Positions 17,493-24,901 of a stretch of 64,000 nucleotides of DNA are shown here, one piece after another. Positions within the stretch are counted from its first letter, which is position 1. Each line of letters opens with the position of its first letter. The stretch covers positions 1-64,000 of the forward strand of contig JBARXY010000020.1 of the NCBI GenBank assembly GCA_049647585.1, read 5' to 3'. This DNA is from JAGQSZ01 sp049647585. GTDB lineage: Bacteria; Actinomycetota; Acidimicrobiia; Acidimicrobiales; Microtrichaceae. The notes under the pieces were generated by a model, which saw only the letters and a list, made by a program, of their open reading frames with translations, was not told the origin of the DNA and ran no database searches. The translations under genes were made by a program, and so were the position numbers.

Positions 17493-17527
17493 AGGTACAA
17501 GATGTGTCCCACAGGTCCACTTGTCAA
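17492..17527 (-). promoter_or_regulatory. Leaderless promoter and likely TetR operator of the MpaB/TetR/ABC1 operon
   Basis: On the minus strand TTGACA (17527-17522) is followed by 17 bp and CATCTT (17504-17499), and the ATG at 17492 lies at the expected transcription start. Between 17497 and 17524 an imperfect inverted repeat with ACAAG and CTTGT ends spans the spacer, a position where a TetR protein would block RNA polymerase. The promoter match is seen; the operator is inferred. Confidence 0.6.
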
Positions 17528-17548
17528 CGATCTTGTTGTTCGGGCGCG

Positions 17549-17579
17549 TCGAATTGCCGCCTTGTGAGCGGCAATTCGA
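17549..17579 (-). terminator. Perfect 12-bp hairpin downstream of the HNH endonuclease gene
   Basis: TCGAATTGCCGC (17549-17560) pairs perfectly with GCGGCAATTCGA (17568-17579) around a 7-nt loop. It lies 28 bp beyond the stop of the HNH gene and upstream of the MpaB promoter, so it probably separates the two units. No U-run follows, as is common in GC-rich actinobacteria. Confidence 0.65.
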
Positions 17580-17607
17580 TCGGATCGGCACTACCACCTC
17601 CCACAGG

Positions 17608-19107
17608 TCATGGGGGTGGTCTTGTTCGGCCGTGTCGTTGGCCGATGAGGGTGTTTCCCTTGGGTGTTGTCCATTCGGACCAGCCGTTCGGATCGAGCTG
17701 AACGTTCCAGCCCTTACGGTGCGCTACTCCGTGGTGGTGGCGACACAAGAACAAAAGGCCATCTAGGTCGGTCGAGTGGCGTTTGTGCCATTCGGTGATG
17801 TGGTGCGCGTCGCACCACTCGGGTTTGGCTCCGCATCCGGGGAATACACAGCCGCCGTCACGAGCCGCCAGCGCTCTCCGTTGCGCTCTGGTGGCAAAAC
17901 GGACCCGATCTCCCATGTCCAGAGGGACTCCGAGACTGTTGACGACCAAGGTGTACACGTCGGGGTCACACAACAGGCACCCGAACGCGTGCTCACGTAG
18001 CGGAGTGCCGTTGGGGTCGGTGACCCACATGCCGGCCCAGGTGTCCATCGTCGACGTCAACCGCGACGCGACTGCTCCCACCAGATCGCGGGTCGGGTGA
18101 CCAACACCCCAGCCCGTACCATCGCACCCGCGCTGGATTCCGACAGCGCCGTAGTGCTCGCCGCCGTGGAGGCCGAACGGGTCGAACAATCCGCCAAGGC
18201 CGTCACCGGCGCCGTGCTCCCCGTGTTCCTGGAGGTCGGCTGGGGTGAGGGTCAACGCAACTTCGGGTCGCGGTGCTTTCCCGGCAGTGCCGGCCAGTCC
18301 TCTCCGACACGCTTCAACCAGCGCAAGGGCGAGGAGGGTTTGGCGGTCGGGGATCTCGATTTCGGGGGTGATCTGATTGTCGCGTTTGAACCGTTCGAAC
18401 AGTTCGTCTGCGATCGTGTTCAACGCCTGGGTGGCAATAAGAGCCTGCTCGCCGACCAGTTCACCGCGGATGACGGTCACATCGCCCACCGGTTTAACGC
18501 TCAACCGGTTGCGGCAAACATCACCGGAAGGATCGTGTCCTCCGTCGAGGTCCAACAAGTCGGCCACGGCCTGGACGTCACGGCTCCACACCTCGAACGA
18601 CACGCCTTCGATAGCGTCGATCAACGCCGGTGAGATTGTCGCGATCTGATCAACGATCCGCGGGTTCGCCGCGTTGGCGATGACGCGGGCGTGATCAAAC
18701 CCGATCTGCCCCTTGACCAGCGCTTGGAAAACAAACGGCAGTTGGAGCGCAATCTTGGTTGACGTCTTGACCCGTGACTTCGCCACGCCAGAAGGCAACT
18801 GGGCGTCCCGAGCCAGCCATGGGCCGGTCCGAAGCCCGAACCGTCGATCGGTGATATCCCGCTTATGTGCCTCGACAATCACCGTTGCAGTCACACCGTC
18901 GAGAAACCGGCGGGCCTTCTCCACTGACAGCATGGCCTCACACACCCGCTCGTCAGACAAGTCCTCCAGTTGAGGCGACGGCAGGTCATCCAGCTCCGCC
19001 ACAGCGCCCAACAATCCTGACAAAATTCCGCCGGAATCGTTGGAAGATCCATCGGAAGAGTCGCCGGCCGAATCTCCTGCTTCGGAATCCACGTTTGTGT
19101 AGAACAT
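17608..19107 (-). CDS. DUF222/HNH endonuclease (13E12 repeat family type)
   Basis: About 499 residues from ATG 19107 (MFYTNVDSEAG); in-frame alternatives at 19125 and 19152 exist. After an acidic Ser/Gly/Asp-rich N-terminus comes the helical DUF222 domain (VCEAMLSVEKARRFLDGVTATVIVEA, then GPWLARDAQLPSGVAKSRV). The C-terminal HNH nuclease is complete: ARDGGCVFPGCGAKPEWCDAHHITEW, then LDGLLFLCRHHHGVAHRKGW, with the Cys pair for structural zinc and the double His. These proteins are multicopy, self-spreading elements in actinobacteria, and mycobacterial 13E12 members are associated with LexA control. A GAAC-N4-GTTT box covers this start codon. It is a likely SOS-induced DNA nuclease; its biological role is unknown. 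Confidence 0.9.
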   Translation of the reverse strand: MFYTNVDSEAGDSAGDSSDGSSNDSGGILSGLLGAVAELDDLPSPQLEDLSDERVCEAMLSVEKARRFLDGVTATVIVEAHKRDITDRRFGLRTGPWLARDAQLPSGVAKSRVKTSTKIALQLPFVFQALVKGQIGFDHARVIANAANPRIVDQIATISPALIDAIEGVSFEVWSRDVQAVADLLDLDGGHDPSGDVCRNRLSVKPVGDVTVIRGELVGEQALIATQALNTIADELFERFKRDNQITPEIEIPDRQTLLALALVEACRRGLAGTAGKAPRPEVALTLTPADLQEHGEHGAGDGLGGLFDPFGLHGGEHYGAVGIQRGCDGTGWGVGHPTRDLVGAVASRLTSTMDTWAGMWVTDPNGTPLREHAFGCLLCDPDVYTLVVNSLGVPLDMGDRVRFATRAQRRALAARDGGCVFPGCGAKPEWCDAHHITEWHKRHSTDLDGLLFLCRHHHGVAHRKGWNVQLDPNGWSEWTTPKGNTLIGQRHGRTRPPP

Positions 19108-19113
19108 ATGTTT
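19102..19113. promoter_or_regulatory. LexA (SOS)-like box over the HNH gene start codon
   Basis: GAACATATGTTT matches the actinobacterial SOS core GAAC-N4-GTTC with one mismatch, and its inner AACATATGTT is a perfect palindrome. The ATG start (19107-19105, minus strand) is inside the box. A CATACT hexamer lies 8 bp before the ATG, so LexA bound here would cover the transcription start. Confidence 0.6.
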
Positions 19114-19177
19114 GTAGTATGGCATCGCGCTGTGACAACGAGCCTCGGACAACCGGCAGAGGCCTAAAAATCAGGTC

Positions 19178-19246
19178 GGTGCGTGACGTCGCCCGGGGCG
19201 CGCGCCGTCGCCTGGGGTGCGTGACGTCGCCCGGGGCGCGCGCCGT
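19178..19246. repeat. Two exact 31-bp direct repeats, 7 bp apart
   Basis: The copies at 19178-19208 and 19216-19246 are identical; each begins GGTGCGTGACGTCGCC and ends GCGCGCGCCGT. They lie in the gap between the end of the SDR gene (19348) and the start of the HNH gene. No gene is visible in 19153-19347. Their location beside a 13E12-type HNH gene is notable. Confidence 0.9.
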
Positions 19247-19347
19247 AGATCAGATTCGGCCGCCGCCGTGGGGGAACTCCGGAAGTCGTCAGGCGGGAGT
19301 CAGTTGGGAAGCGTCAGTCGGGAGTCGCTCGAGACAGTCGAGGTGGC

Positions 19348-20139
19348 TCAGAGGTCCGCGATGCCGAGCCCCAGGCTCGGTCCGTTGAGGCCGCCGTCGA
19401 CCTCGATCACCTTGCCCGTCATGTACGAAGCAGCGGGTGAAGCCAGGAACAGCGCTGCGGCGGCGATCTCGTCGGGCTCGCCGATACGACGCATCGGGAT
19501 GGAGGACTCCATGGCCGAGCGAATCCCGTCGTCGGTCAGAACGGTCTCCAGCGCCGAGGTGGCGACCGAACCGACTGCAATGGCATTGACACGGATTTTC
19601 GGCGACAGGTCAGCGGCGATCTCTTTGGTCATGTACGACAACGCTGCCTTGGCCGTGCCATAGGCGACGAAGCCACGATCTGGAATTCGGCCTGCGGCGG
19701 AGGAGATGTTGACCACCGAGCCGCCATCGCGTTCAAGCATGACCGGTACCGCGCAACGAGTCAGCTCGAACGCTGTAGTGACGTTGAAGCTGAACGCCTT
19801 CTCGAATGAGCGGGTACTTGTAGAGAGAAACTCTCTGGGGGCTGAACCGCCAGCGTTGTTGACCAGAATGTCGAGCCCACCGAACCGGCTTGTTGCCGCC
19901 GTCACCAGTTCCCCAAGCTTGTCCAGGTCCATCACGTCGAAGGTGACCGGTTCGGCCTGAGTGCCCATCGCCCGGATGAGTTCGGCCACTTCCTCGACCT
20001 GCTCCATGGTCCGGGCTGCCAGGACCACATCGGCGCCTGCCTCGGCAAGTGCCAAGGCGCAAGCGCGGCCGATTCCACGTCCCGCTCCGGTTACCAGGGC
20101 GACCTTTCCGTCCACGCGGAATCTGTCAATCACGCTCAT
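19348..20139 (-). CDS. Short-chain dehydrogenase/reductase
   Basis: The 263-residue classical SDR has the cofactor loop VTGAGRGIGRACA, NAG (LVNNAGGSAP), Ser in NISSAAGR and YxxxK in YGTAKAAL, followed by the IRVNAIAVGSVATS and VIEVDGGLNG end motifs. The Arg in ARTMEQVEE after strand 2 suggests NADP(H) preference. It resembles 7-alpha-hydroxysteroid or 3-oxoacyl-type dehydrogenases; the substrate is unknown. Its ATG overlaps the stop of the thioesterase gene (ATGA), so it is the third gene of a tightly coupled acyltransferase/thioesterase/SDR operon, which points to an acyl-CoA or acyl-ester pathway. Confidence 0.9.
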   Translation of the reverse strand: MSVIDRFRVDGKVALVTGAGRGIGRACALALAEAGADVVLAARTMEQVEEVAELIRAMGTQAEPVTFDVMDLDKLGELVTAATSRFGGLDILVNNAGGSAPREFLSTSTRSFEKAFSFNVTTAFELTRCAVPVMLERDGGSVVNISSAAGRIPDRGFVAYGTAKAALSYMTKEIAADLSPKIRVNAIAVGSVATSALETVLTDDGIRSAMESSIPMRRIGEPDEIAAAALFLASPAASYMTGKVIEVDGGLNGPSLGLGIADL

Positions 20140-20720
20140 CGTGTGTCTCCAAGTAGGGCCAATGAATAGGTGACTGTTGCGTGGGCCAACGGGGCGTTGT
20201 CGTCAATCACAAAGTCATCCCTGTCCGTCGCGCTCGCCCGGTCGCCAGCGCCGGCGCCCGCACCCTCACGGTCGCCATGGCCGTTCCCCGCACCCTCTCG
20301 ATCGCCAGGGCCATCCGCACCGCCGGACCCAAGATCGCCCGCGGCCGGCTCCAGCGCTGAATACATCGACACCTCGACCAGTGCCAGAGACCGTCCCAGC
20401 TTCAACAACCGTCCCTTCGAGACCAGGTCGGTGGGTCGCGGCCGGCGCAGAAAGTTGATGTTCAGATTCGATGTGACAGCCAGCGCCGCGGGTCCGATCT
20501 GCGACAACAGCGCCATGTATGCGACACCGTCGGCCAGGGCCATGAGCGTGGGACCCGACACCGTTCCGCCGGGTCGAAGGTCGCCACTGCCGACAGGTTG
20601 GCGCACGGTGATTCCATCCATGCCGACGTAGTCGATCACCCAGGTCAACTCGCGCTCGAACGCTGAGGTCATGAACTCCCTCAGAGCCGAGGCGTCCATC
20701 TTCAGCTTGTTTTCGCTCAC
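20136..20720 (-). CDS. PaaI-type hotdog thioesterase with a repeat-expanded loop
   Basis: The 194-residue protein begins with GTG, overlapping the acyltransferase stop (GTGA). The hotdog core is RPGGTVSGPTLMALADGVAYMALLSQIG, which includes the helix with the Asp used by PaaI-like acyl-CoA thioesterases, then AVTSNLNINFLRRP and the last strands LVSKGRLLKLGRSLALVEVSMYS and LAHATVTYSL. Between the last two strands sits a 45-residue Gly/Ala/Asp-rich insert with repeated GDREGAG units (about residues 127-171), absent from ordinary family members, which run to about 140-150 residues. The reaction is hydrolysis of an acyl-CoA. The operon context suggests action together with the neighbouring SDR and hexapeptide acyltransferase. 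Confidence 0.85.
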   Translation of the reverse strand: MSENKLKMDASALREFMTSAFERELTWVIDYVGMDGITVRQPVGSGDLRPGGTVSGPTLMALADGVAYMALLSQIGPAALAVTSNLNINFLRRPRPTDLVSKGRLLKLGRSLALVEVSMYSALEPAAGDLGSGGADGPGDREGAGNGHGDREGAGAGAGDRASATDRDDFVIDDNAPLAHATVTYSLALLGDTR

Positions 20721-21490
20721 GACAGCTCCCTGTCCATCAGGTCCCCGTTCATAGAAACGCCCAGCCCCAGGGCGGCCAGAGTCTCGCGCCCTTCGGCTGA
20801 GAGCCGACCGACTGTTGTGGCCTCACGGCCTTCGATGTGTCGGATCACCTTGGCAGGACTTCCCACCGCGATGCTGTTCGGAGCGATGTCGTCACACACC
20901 ACGGAGTTGGCGCCGATGACTACGTGCTCGCCGATGGTCACGCCGGGCAGCACGACCACCCCTGTGCCGAGCCAGGACCCCGCGCCGATCCGCACCGGTT
21001 TGGCCGGCTCCATCTGCAGGCCAATGGGGATGTCCAGGTCGGCCGAGTCGTGGCCGGCGTCGGTCACGTACACCTCCGGCCCGAACCAAACGTCGTCGCC
21101 GATTTCGATGTCCAGGTGGGCGACGATTGACAGGCCTCTGGCACCCCAGACCCGGTCCCCGATCCGAAGAATCGGCCCATCCGCATAGGCCTCGTCGGAT
21201 TCAGGCCATGCGGCGAGCATCGCTCCTGCAGCAATCAGGGTGTCCTTGCCGATCGAGATGTGTTGAGGTCCGAGCAGGACCTTGTAGGGCTGCTCGATCA
21301 TCGCCCCGGATCCGAAATGGCCGAAGCCCAGTCGGGTGGAATCCTCGGGTCCGATGTACGCCCAACGCAGAGTCTCTCTTGCGAACTCAACGACGGTGCT
21401 GGCTGCGCGATGAAGCAGCGGATTTACCAGCCTGACCCGCAGGTCGCGCACGAGCGCTGCCGGTGACGCGAAGTGGATGAGTCTGGGCAC
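20717..21490 (-). CDS. Left-handed beta-helix (hexapeptide repeat) acyltransferase
   Basis: The 257-residue protein shows the hexapeptide repeat pattern from about residue 70 to 220: IGKDTLIAAGAML, LRIGDRVWGARGLSIVAHLDIEIGDDVWFGPEVYVTD, VRIGAGSWLGTGVVVLPGVTIGEHVVIGANSVVCDDI and IAVGSPAKVIRHI. The His in YVTDAGHDSADLDIP is at the position of the catalytic His of maltose/galactoside O-acetyltransferase-like enzymes. It is probably an acetyl- or acyl-CoA-dependent O-acyltransferase acting on an unknown acceptor. It is the first gene of the three-gene operon with thioesterase and SDR. The N-terminal 65 residues are basic and helical and could be an oligomerisation or membrane-surface region. Confidence 0.86.
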   Translation of the reverse strand: MPRLIHFASPAALVRDLRVRLVNPLLHRAASTVVEFARETLRWAYIGPEDSTRLGFGHFGSGAMIEQPYKVLLGPQHISIGKDTLIAAGAMLAAWPESDEAYADGPILRIGDRVWGARGLSIVAHLDIEIGDDVWFGPEVYVTDAGHDSADLDIPIGLQMEPAKPVRIGAGSWLGTGVVVLPGVTIGEHVVIGANSVVCDDIAPNSIAVGSPAKVIRHIEGREATTVGRLSAEGRETLAALGLGVSMNGDLMDRELS

Positions 21491-21588
21491 CGCTTGAAGT
21501 TACCTTCTGGGCGAACTCGGCCCCATCTGGCGCATAGCCGGCGTCCGAAAACACGACTTCGGGGAGGCCGTGGCCTACTCGGGACCAG

Positions 21589-21637
21589 TTGACCTTGAAA
21601 GTGGCATTAATGCATGATACACCGATGTAACATACAT
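21589..21637 (+). promoter_or_regulatory. AT-rich promoter and dyad upstream of the DUF234-type ATPase gene
   Basis: TTGACC (21589-21594) with CATGAT (21613-21618) at 18 bp spacing forms a plausible promoter. A short inverted repeat, ATGTA-ACA-TACAT (21625-21637), lies at the expected transcription start. This stretch is much more AT-rich than the flanking genes, consistent with a transferred gene bringing its own promoter. Confidence 0.45.
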
Positions 21638-21664
21638 GGATGTCTTAAAGTGGGGAGGTGGATT

Positions 21665-23104
21665 ATGCCTGATTTCTGGGGTCGCAAGTCCGACATGGCG
21701 GCACTCGGGGCAGACCTGGCGGAGGTCCGCCGAACTGGCCGAGGTCGGATGTTGGCAATCCGCGGCCGTCGACAGTCGGGCAAGTCTCGATTGGTCACCG
21801 AGTTCATTGAGCAAGCGGGGATCCCGTATCTGTTCACCACCGCGGTTAAGAACGCCGGTCCGGGTGTTCAGTTGGAGACAGTGATGGCGGACCTGTCCAA
21901 TTCGCGGACACCCCTGCCCAATAAAGAGGTTGCCTTCGCCGCACCAGCCACGTCGTGGGTAGACCTGTTCGCACGGCTGCCATTGGCGCTCGGCGACCAT
22001 GAGGCCGTCGTCGTACTCGATGAGTTTCCGTGGGCGGTCGAGACCGACAAAACTCTCGAAGGGGTGCTACAGAACGCATGGGACAGGTCACTGCAAAGCC
22101 TTCCCGTTCTGGTCATCCTCGTCGGGTCCGATATGGCGATGATGGAACGGCTCACCGGGCATGACCGGCCGCTCTACGGGCGCGCGCTTGAGCGGGTGGT
22201 CGCGCCCTTGTCGCCCGCAGGTGTCGTCGAGGCATGTGGCAGAGACCGTGATCCCGTTGACTTGCTCGACGTGTACCTGGCGACAGGGGGCTACCCCCGG
22301 CTGGTCACCGAGGCCACCCGCCACTCCAGCGCCGCCCGGTTCGTGCAGAGTCAACTCAAGGACGACTCTTCTCCGTTGGTCGTCGTGGGTCAACGCGTCC
22401 TGTCCTCGGAGTTCCGCGACGCTGAGTCAGCGCGAACGGTGCTGGAGGCGATCGGTTCACTCGATGTCGGACACGCAACGTTTTCCACTGCCGTCGCTCG
22501 CCTCGGCGGCGACGACAACCTGACTGGCACCCAGGTCACACGTGCTCTGGATCCGCTCCAGGCCAAGCGGATGGTCTCGATCGACGTGCCGGTCGGGGAA
22601 GGGCCGAAGTCTCGTCGACGTCGCTACCGCATCAGTGACCCATATCTGAGGTTCTGGTTCCGGTTCTGTGCCCCGGAGATCGCGCACATCGAACGAGGAC
22701 GATCCGACCTTGCCCTGGCCCGCTACCGCCGTGACTACCCGTCATGGCGGGGACGGGCAATCGAACCCGTGGCGCACGGTGCCGTCGATCTGCTCGCCTC
22801 CGACCCTGCGGGTGAGTTCGCCGACGCAGAGACGGTCGGTTCGTGGTGGGACCGCACCAACAAGCACGAGTACGACCTCGTAACCGCTGACCGACGCAAC
22901 CGCGTGCTCTGGCTCGGGTCGATCAAGTGGCGAACAAACCGTCCCATGAACCGATCCGACCTGAGCGCACTCGCCGGCGCTCGCAGCGTGATCCCCGATT
23001 CCAGCGCCGCCCGGCTACTCGCGGTGTGCCCGGCCGGAGCGGAAAGCGAAGCCGGATTCGATGCTGTGCTCACCGCCGGCGACATCCTCGACGCCTACCG
23101 GTAG
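21665..23104 (+). CDS. DUF234-type archaeal-like ATPase with C-terminal nuclease-like domain
   Basis: About 479 residues from ATG 21665, which has GGGAGG 8 bp upstream; longer frames from 21614 lack a site. Seen: FWGRKSDMAALGADL, Walker A-like RGRRQSGKSRLV, Walker B AVVVLDEFPWAV, sensor ILVGSDMAMME, a winged-helix region (FSTAVARLGGDDNLTGTQVTRALDPLQ, then RYRISDPYLRFWFRF) and a C-terminal DUF234-like domain with WWDRTNKHEYDLVTADRRN-RVLWLGSIKWR, an E-x-D...G-x-x-K arrangement of a PD-(D/E)xK fold. Proteins of this class are widespread as solitary genes and are suspected of DNA-related or mobile-element roles; the function is unknown. It stands alone with its own AT-rich promoter and a following hairpin. 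Confidence 0.85.
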   Translation: MPDFWGRKSDMAALGADLAEVRRTGRGRMLAIRGRRQSGKSRLVTEFIEQAGIPYLFTTAVKNAGPGVQLETVMADLSNSRTPLPNKEVAFAAPATSWVDLFARLPLALGDHEAVVVLDEFPWAVETDKTLEGVLQNAWDRSLQSLPVLVILVGSDMAMMERLTGHDRPLYGRALERVVAPLSPAGVVEACGRDRDPVDLLDVYLATGGYPRLVTEATRHSSAARFVQSQLKDDSSPLVVVGQRVLSSEFRDAESARTVLEAIGSLDVGHATFSTAVARLGGDDNLTGTQVTRALDPLQAKRMVSIDVPVGEGPKSRRRRYRISDPYLRFWFRFCAPEIAHIERGRSDLALARYRRDYPSWRGRAIEPVAHGAVDLLASDPAGEFADAETVGSWWDRTNKHEYDLVTADRRNRVLWLGSIKWRTNRPMNRSDLSALAGARSVIPDSSAARLLAVCPAGAESEAGFDAVLTAGDILDAYR

Positions 23105-23152
23105 TAATACGACCAACCCAGGCCACCTGAAACGCGCGAACCTTGATGGCAT

Positions 23153-23180
23153 AGGGCTAGCCGCGGCAATGGCTAGCCCT
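23153..23180 (+). terminator. Hairpin terminator after the DUF234-type ATPase gene
   Basis: AGGGCTAGCC (23153-23162) pairs perfectly with GGCTAGCCCT (23171-23180) around an 8-nt loop, 48 bp after the stop codon. A TTTT follows within 10 bp. It fits a rho-independent terminator for the ATPase gene. Confidence 0.6.
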
Positions 23181-23189
23181 GCTGCTGTT

Positions 23190-23345
23190 TTCTGAAACAA
23201 GCAGATGAGTTGACGGTCATGGTTTGCCGCGGCAAGGAACGCCACCTCGGGCCGACAGTTTCCTGAGTGCCCGTTCTGGCGGATGCCCACTTGGTCAGGC
23301 TCGCCTGATTGGAGCGGGTTCTCAGGACTTTGTCCGTGGGAGATT
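23190..23345 (-). pseudogene. Decayed fragment of a CorA-like gene
   Basis: The minus strand between the CorA stop and the ATPase gene resembles the C-terminal part of the adjacent corA. It shares CTGAC, then GCATCCGCCAGAACG in the same order, then GGTGG-CG-TCCTTGC-G and CAA-C-ATGA. The translated piece GIRQNG...VAFLAAAN parallels SIRQNE...VAILAVPT of CorA at identical spacing. Frameshifts and the absence of start, GMNF motif and membrane segments indicate a relic rather than a gene. It probably marks an old tandem duplication of corA or an insertion between two copies. The evidence is by-eye alignment only. Confidence 0.45.
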
Positions 23346-23398
23346 TCGGCGTACCAGCCAGACTCATCTGGCCGCTCTGCGGCGACTCGGTCCGCCGG

Positions 23399-24388
23399 TT
23401 ACAGCCAGCCGGAGCGTCGGAATGATCTGTAGAGAAGTGAACAGATCACCGCTATGAGACCAAGGACCACGAAGTAGCCATAGCGGCTTTCGAGTTCGGG
23501 CATGTTGGTGAAGTTCATGCCGTAGATCCCGGCGATCATCGTTGGCACCGCAAGGATCGCAACCCACGCGGACATCTTTCTCATGTCCTCGTTCTGGCGG
23601 ATGCTCACCTGTGTCAGATTGGCCTCAAGGGCTGAGGTCAACAGTTCCCGTTGGGCCGTGCTCTGGTCGATGACCCGACGGAGTTGATCGGAGATGTCGG
23701 AAAAGTAGCGGCGCAGTTCCGAGTTGAGAATCGGGTGCTCGATCGTCGACAACTGATGCAGCACATCGACCAACGGGGTAGCGGCCTTGGAGAACTCGAT
23801 GACCTCTCGCTTTAGCTCGTAGATCCGCTGCGTCGGGCTCTCGCGACTGGCGGAGAAGACCACCGACTCCACCTCGGCGATGTCATCGGTAATACCGCTG
23901 ATGACGGGCAGGTATGCGTCGACAACGGCGTCGATGATGGCGTGCATCACGGCACCCGGACCCTGCCTGAGCCACTCAGGGTCTGCCTCCATTGATGACC
24001 GCAGGGTGGTCAGTTCAACTGCACCACCGTGACGAACGACGACGATGAAACGAGGTGACACCAGCAGGGCCAACTGTCCGAACTCGACGATCTCCTTGTC
24101 GTCGTCGTAACGGGCGGGACGTATGACGACGGTCAGGCTGTCGCTGCCCACGTCCAGCTTGGGCCGCTCATGCTCGGTGCCAGCATCCTCGACGGCAAGG
24201 GGGTGAATGCCGAACGCCTCGCCGGCTGACTCGAGTTCCGTATGCGAAGGGTCGAGGAGCCCGACCCAGACAAAGTCGGAGCCGTTGCTGCACGCCTGGG
24301 CGAGTTCCTCGAAGTCGTGCTTTCCGTCGCCGTTGGCGTCGTTCTGAAGCGCCTTGCCGTCCCGGTAGGCGCCGCTCCCGATGATCAT
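23399..24388 (-). CDS. corA: CorA family magnesium/cobalt transporter
   Basis: The 329-residue protein has the CorA architecture: a soluble N-terminal alpha/beta domain (FVWVGLLDPSHTELESAGEAFGIHPLAVEDAG is the usual opening), a long helical stalk (SASRESPTQRIYELKREVIEFSKAATPL onwards), then two C-terminal membrane helices. The first ends in the signature IYGMNF and the second follows the loop TNMPELESRYGYF, with a basic C-terminus. As a pentamer it imports Mg2+ along its gradient, gated by Mg2+ binding in the cytosolic domain. The loop has MPE rather than the exact MPEL-W variants of some family members. The start at 24388 is preceded by GGTGCGGAG. No riboswitch is recognisable upstream. Confidence 0.93.
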   Translation of the reverse strand: MIIGSGAYRDGKALQNDANGDGKHDFEELAQACSNGSDFVWVGLLDPSHTELESAGEAFGIHPLAVEDAGTEHERPKLDVGSDSLTVVIRPARYDDDKEIVEFGQLALLVSPRFIVVVRHGGAVELTTLRSSMEADPEWLRQGPGAVMHAIIDAVVDAYLPVISGITDDIAEVESVVFSASRESPTQRIYELKREVIEFSKAATPLVDVLHQLSTIEHPILNSELRRYFSDISDQLRRVIDQSTAQRELLTSALEANLTQVSIRQNEDMRKMSAWVAILAVPTMIAGIYGMNFTNMPELESRYGYFVVLGLIAVICSLLYRSFRRSGWL

Positions 24389-24512
24389 CTCCGCACCCGC
24401 AATTCGTTTCCGTTCGGCACGAAGCCTCGCACAGGATCATGAAGGCGTGGCGCTCTGCTGGCTCGGTTCATAAATCTTCACCCAAGCCGCTGACAGATCT
24501 GGTGTGTCACCT

Positions 24513-24544
24513 GTACGCTTCGAACGTACGTCATTTGTATGTAC
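24513..24544 (+). promoter_or_regulatory. Operator-like GTAC repeats upstream of the TacA/TacT pair
   Basis: GTACG-N7-CGTAC (24513-24529) is an inverted repeat, followed by another GTAC at 24541-24544, so three GTAC cores are spaced 13 and 15 bp. Ribbon-helix-helix antitoxins usually bind such short repeated palindromes to repress their own operon. Autoregulation here is inferred. Confidence 0.45.
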
Positions 24545-24619
24545 CTTGAATGCGGCAACCGCTACAGCCGAAGGCGCCAAGTGTGGCTGCAACGGACATT
24601 GGTCGAGAGGAGATCTGCT

Positions 24620-24895
24620 ATGGCTTCAACCACGAAGGATTCTCGCTTGAACCTGAGACTTCGTGCTTCGGACGATGAGCTGATTCGTCAAGCAGCAGAG
24701 CAAACAGGTCAGAGTGTGAGCGAATTCCTGACATCGTCAGCGCTTGAGAGAGCGCACGAAGTGCTTGCGGATCAGCGCTCCTTTGTTTTGGATGAAGCGA
24801 AGTGGAGTGAGTTCATCTCGCTGCTGGATTCGCCAGCGAGGCCTGACCCTCGGCTAGTTGAGCTGTTCTCTCGCCCGCAACGGATCAAGCGCTGA
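24620..24895 (+). CDS. DUF1778 (TacA-type) antitoxin
   Basis: The 91-residue protein from ATG 24620 has GGAG upstream. Residues about 7-50 form the ribbon-helix-helix DNA-binding domain of DUF1778 antitoxins (SRLNLRLRASDDELIRQAAEQTGQSVSEFLTSSALERA). The C-terminal part, SFVLDEAKWSEFISLLDSPARPDPRLVELF, matches the family's toxin-neutralising tail, which wraps the acetyltransferase and covers its active site. The gene ends 6 bp before the GNAT toxin. Base composition is less GC-rich than its neighbours, fitting horizontal transfer. The operator is probably the GTAC repeat region upstream. Confidence 0.9.
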   Translation: MASTTKDSRLNLRLRASDDELIRQAAEQTGQSVSEFLTSSALERAHEVLADQRSFVLDEAKWSEFISLLDSPARPDPRLVELFSRPQRIKR

Positions 24896-24901
24896 GGGCT
24901 C

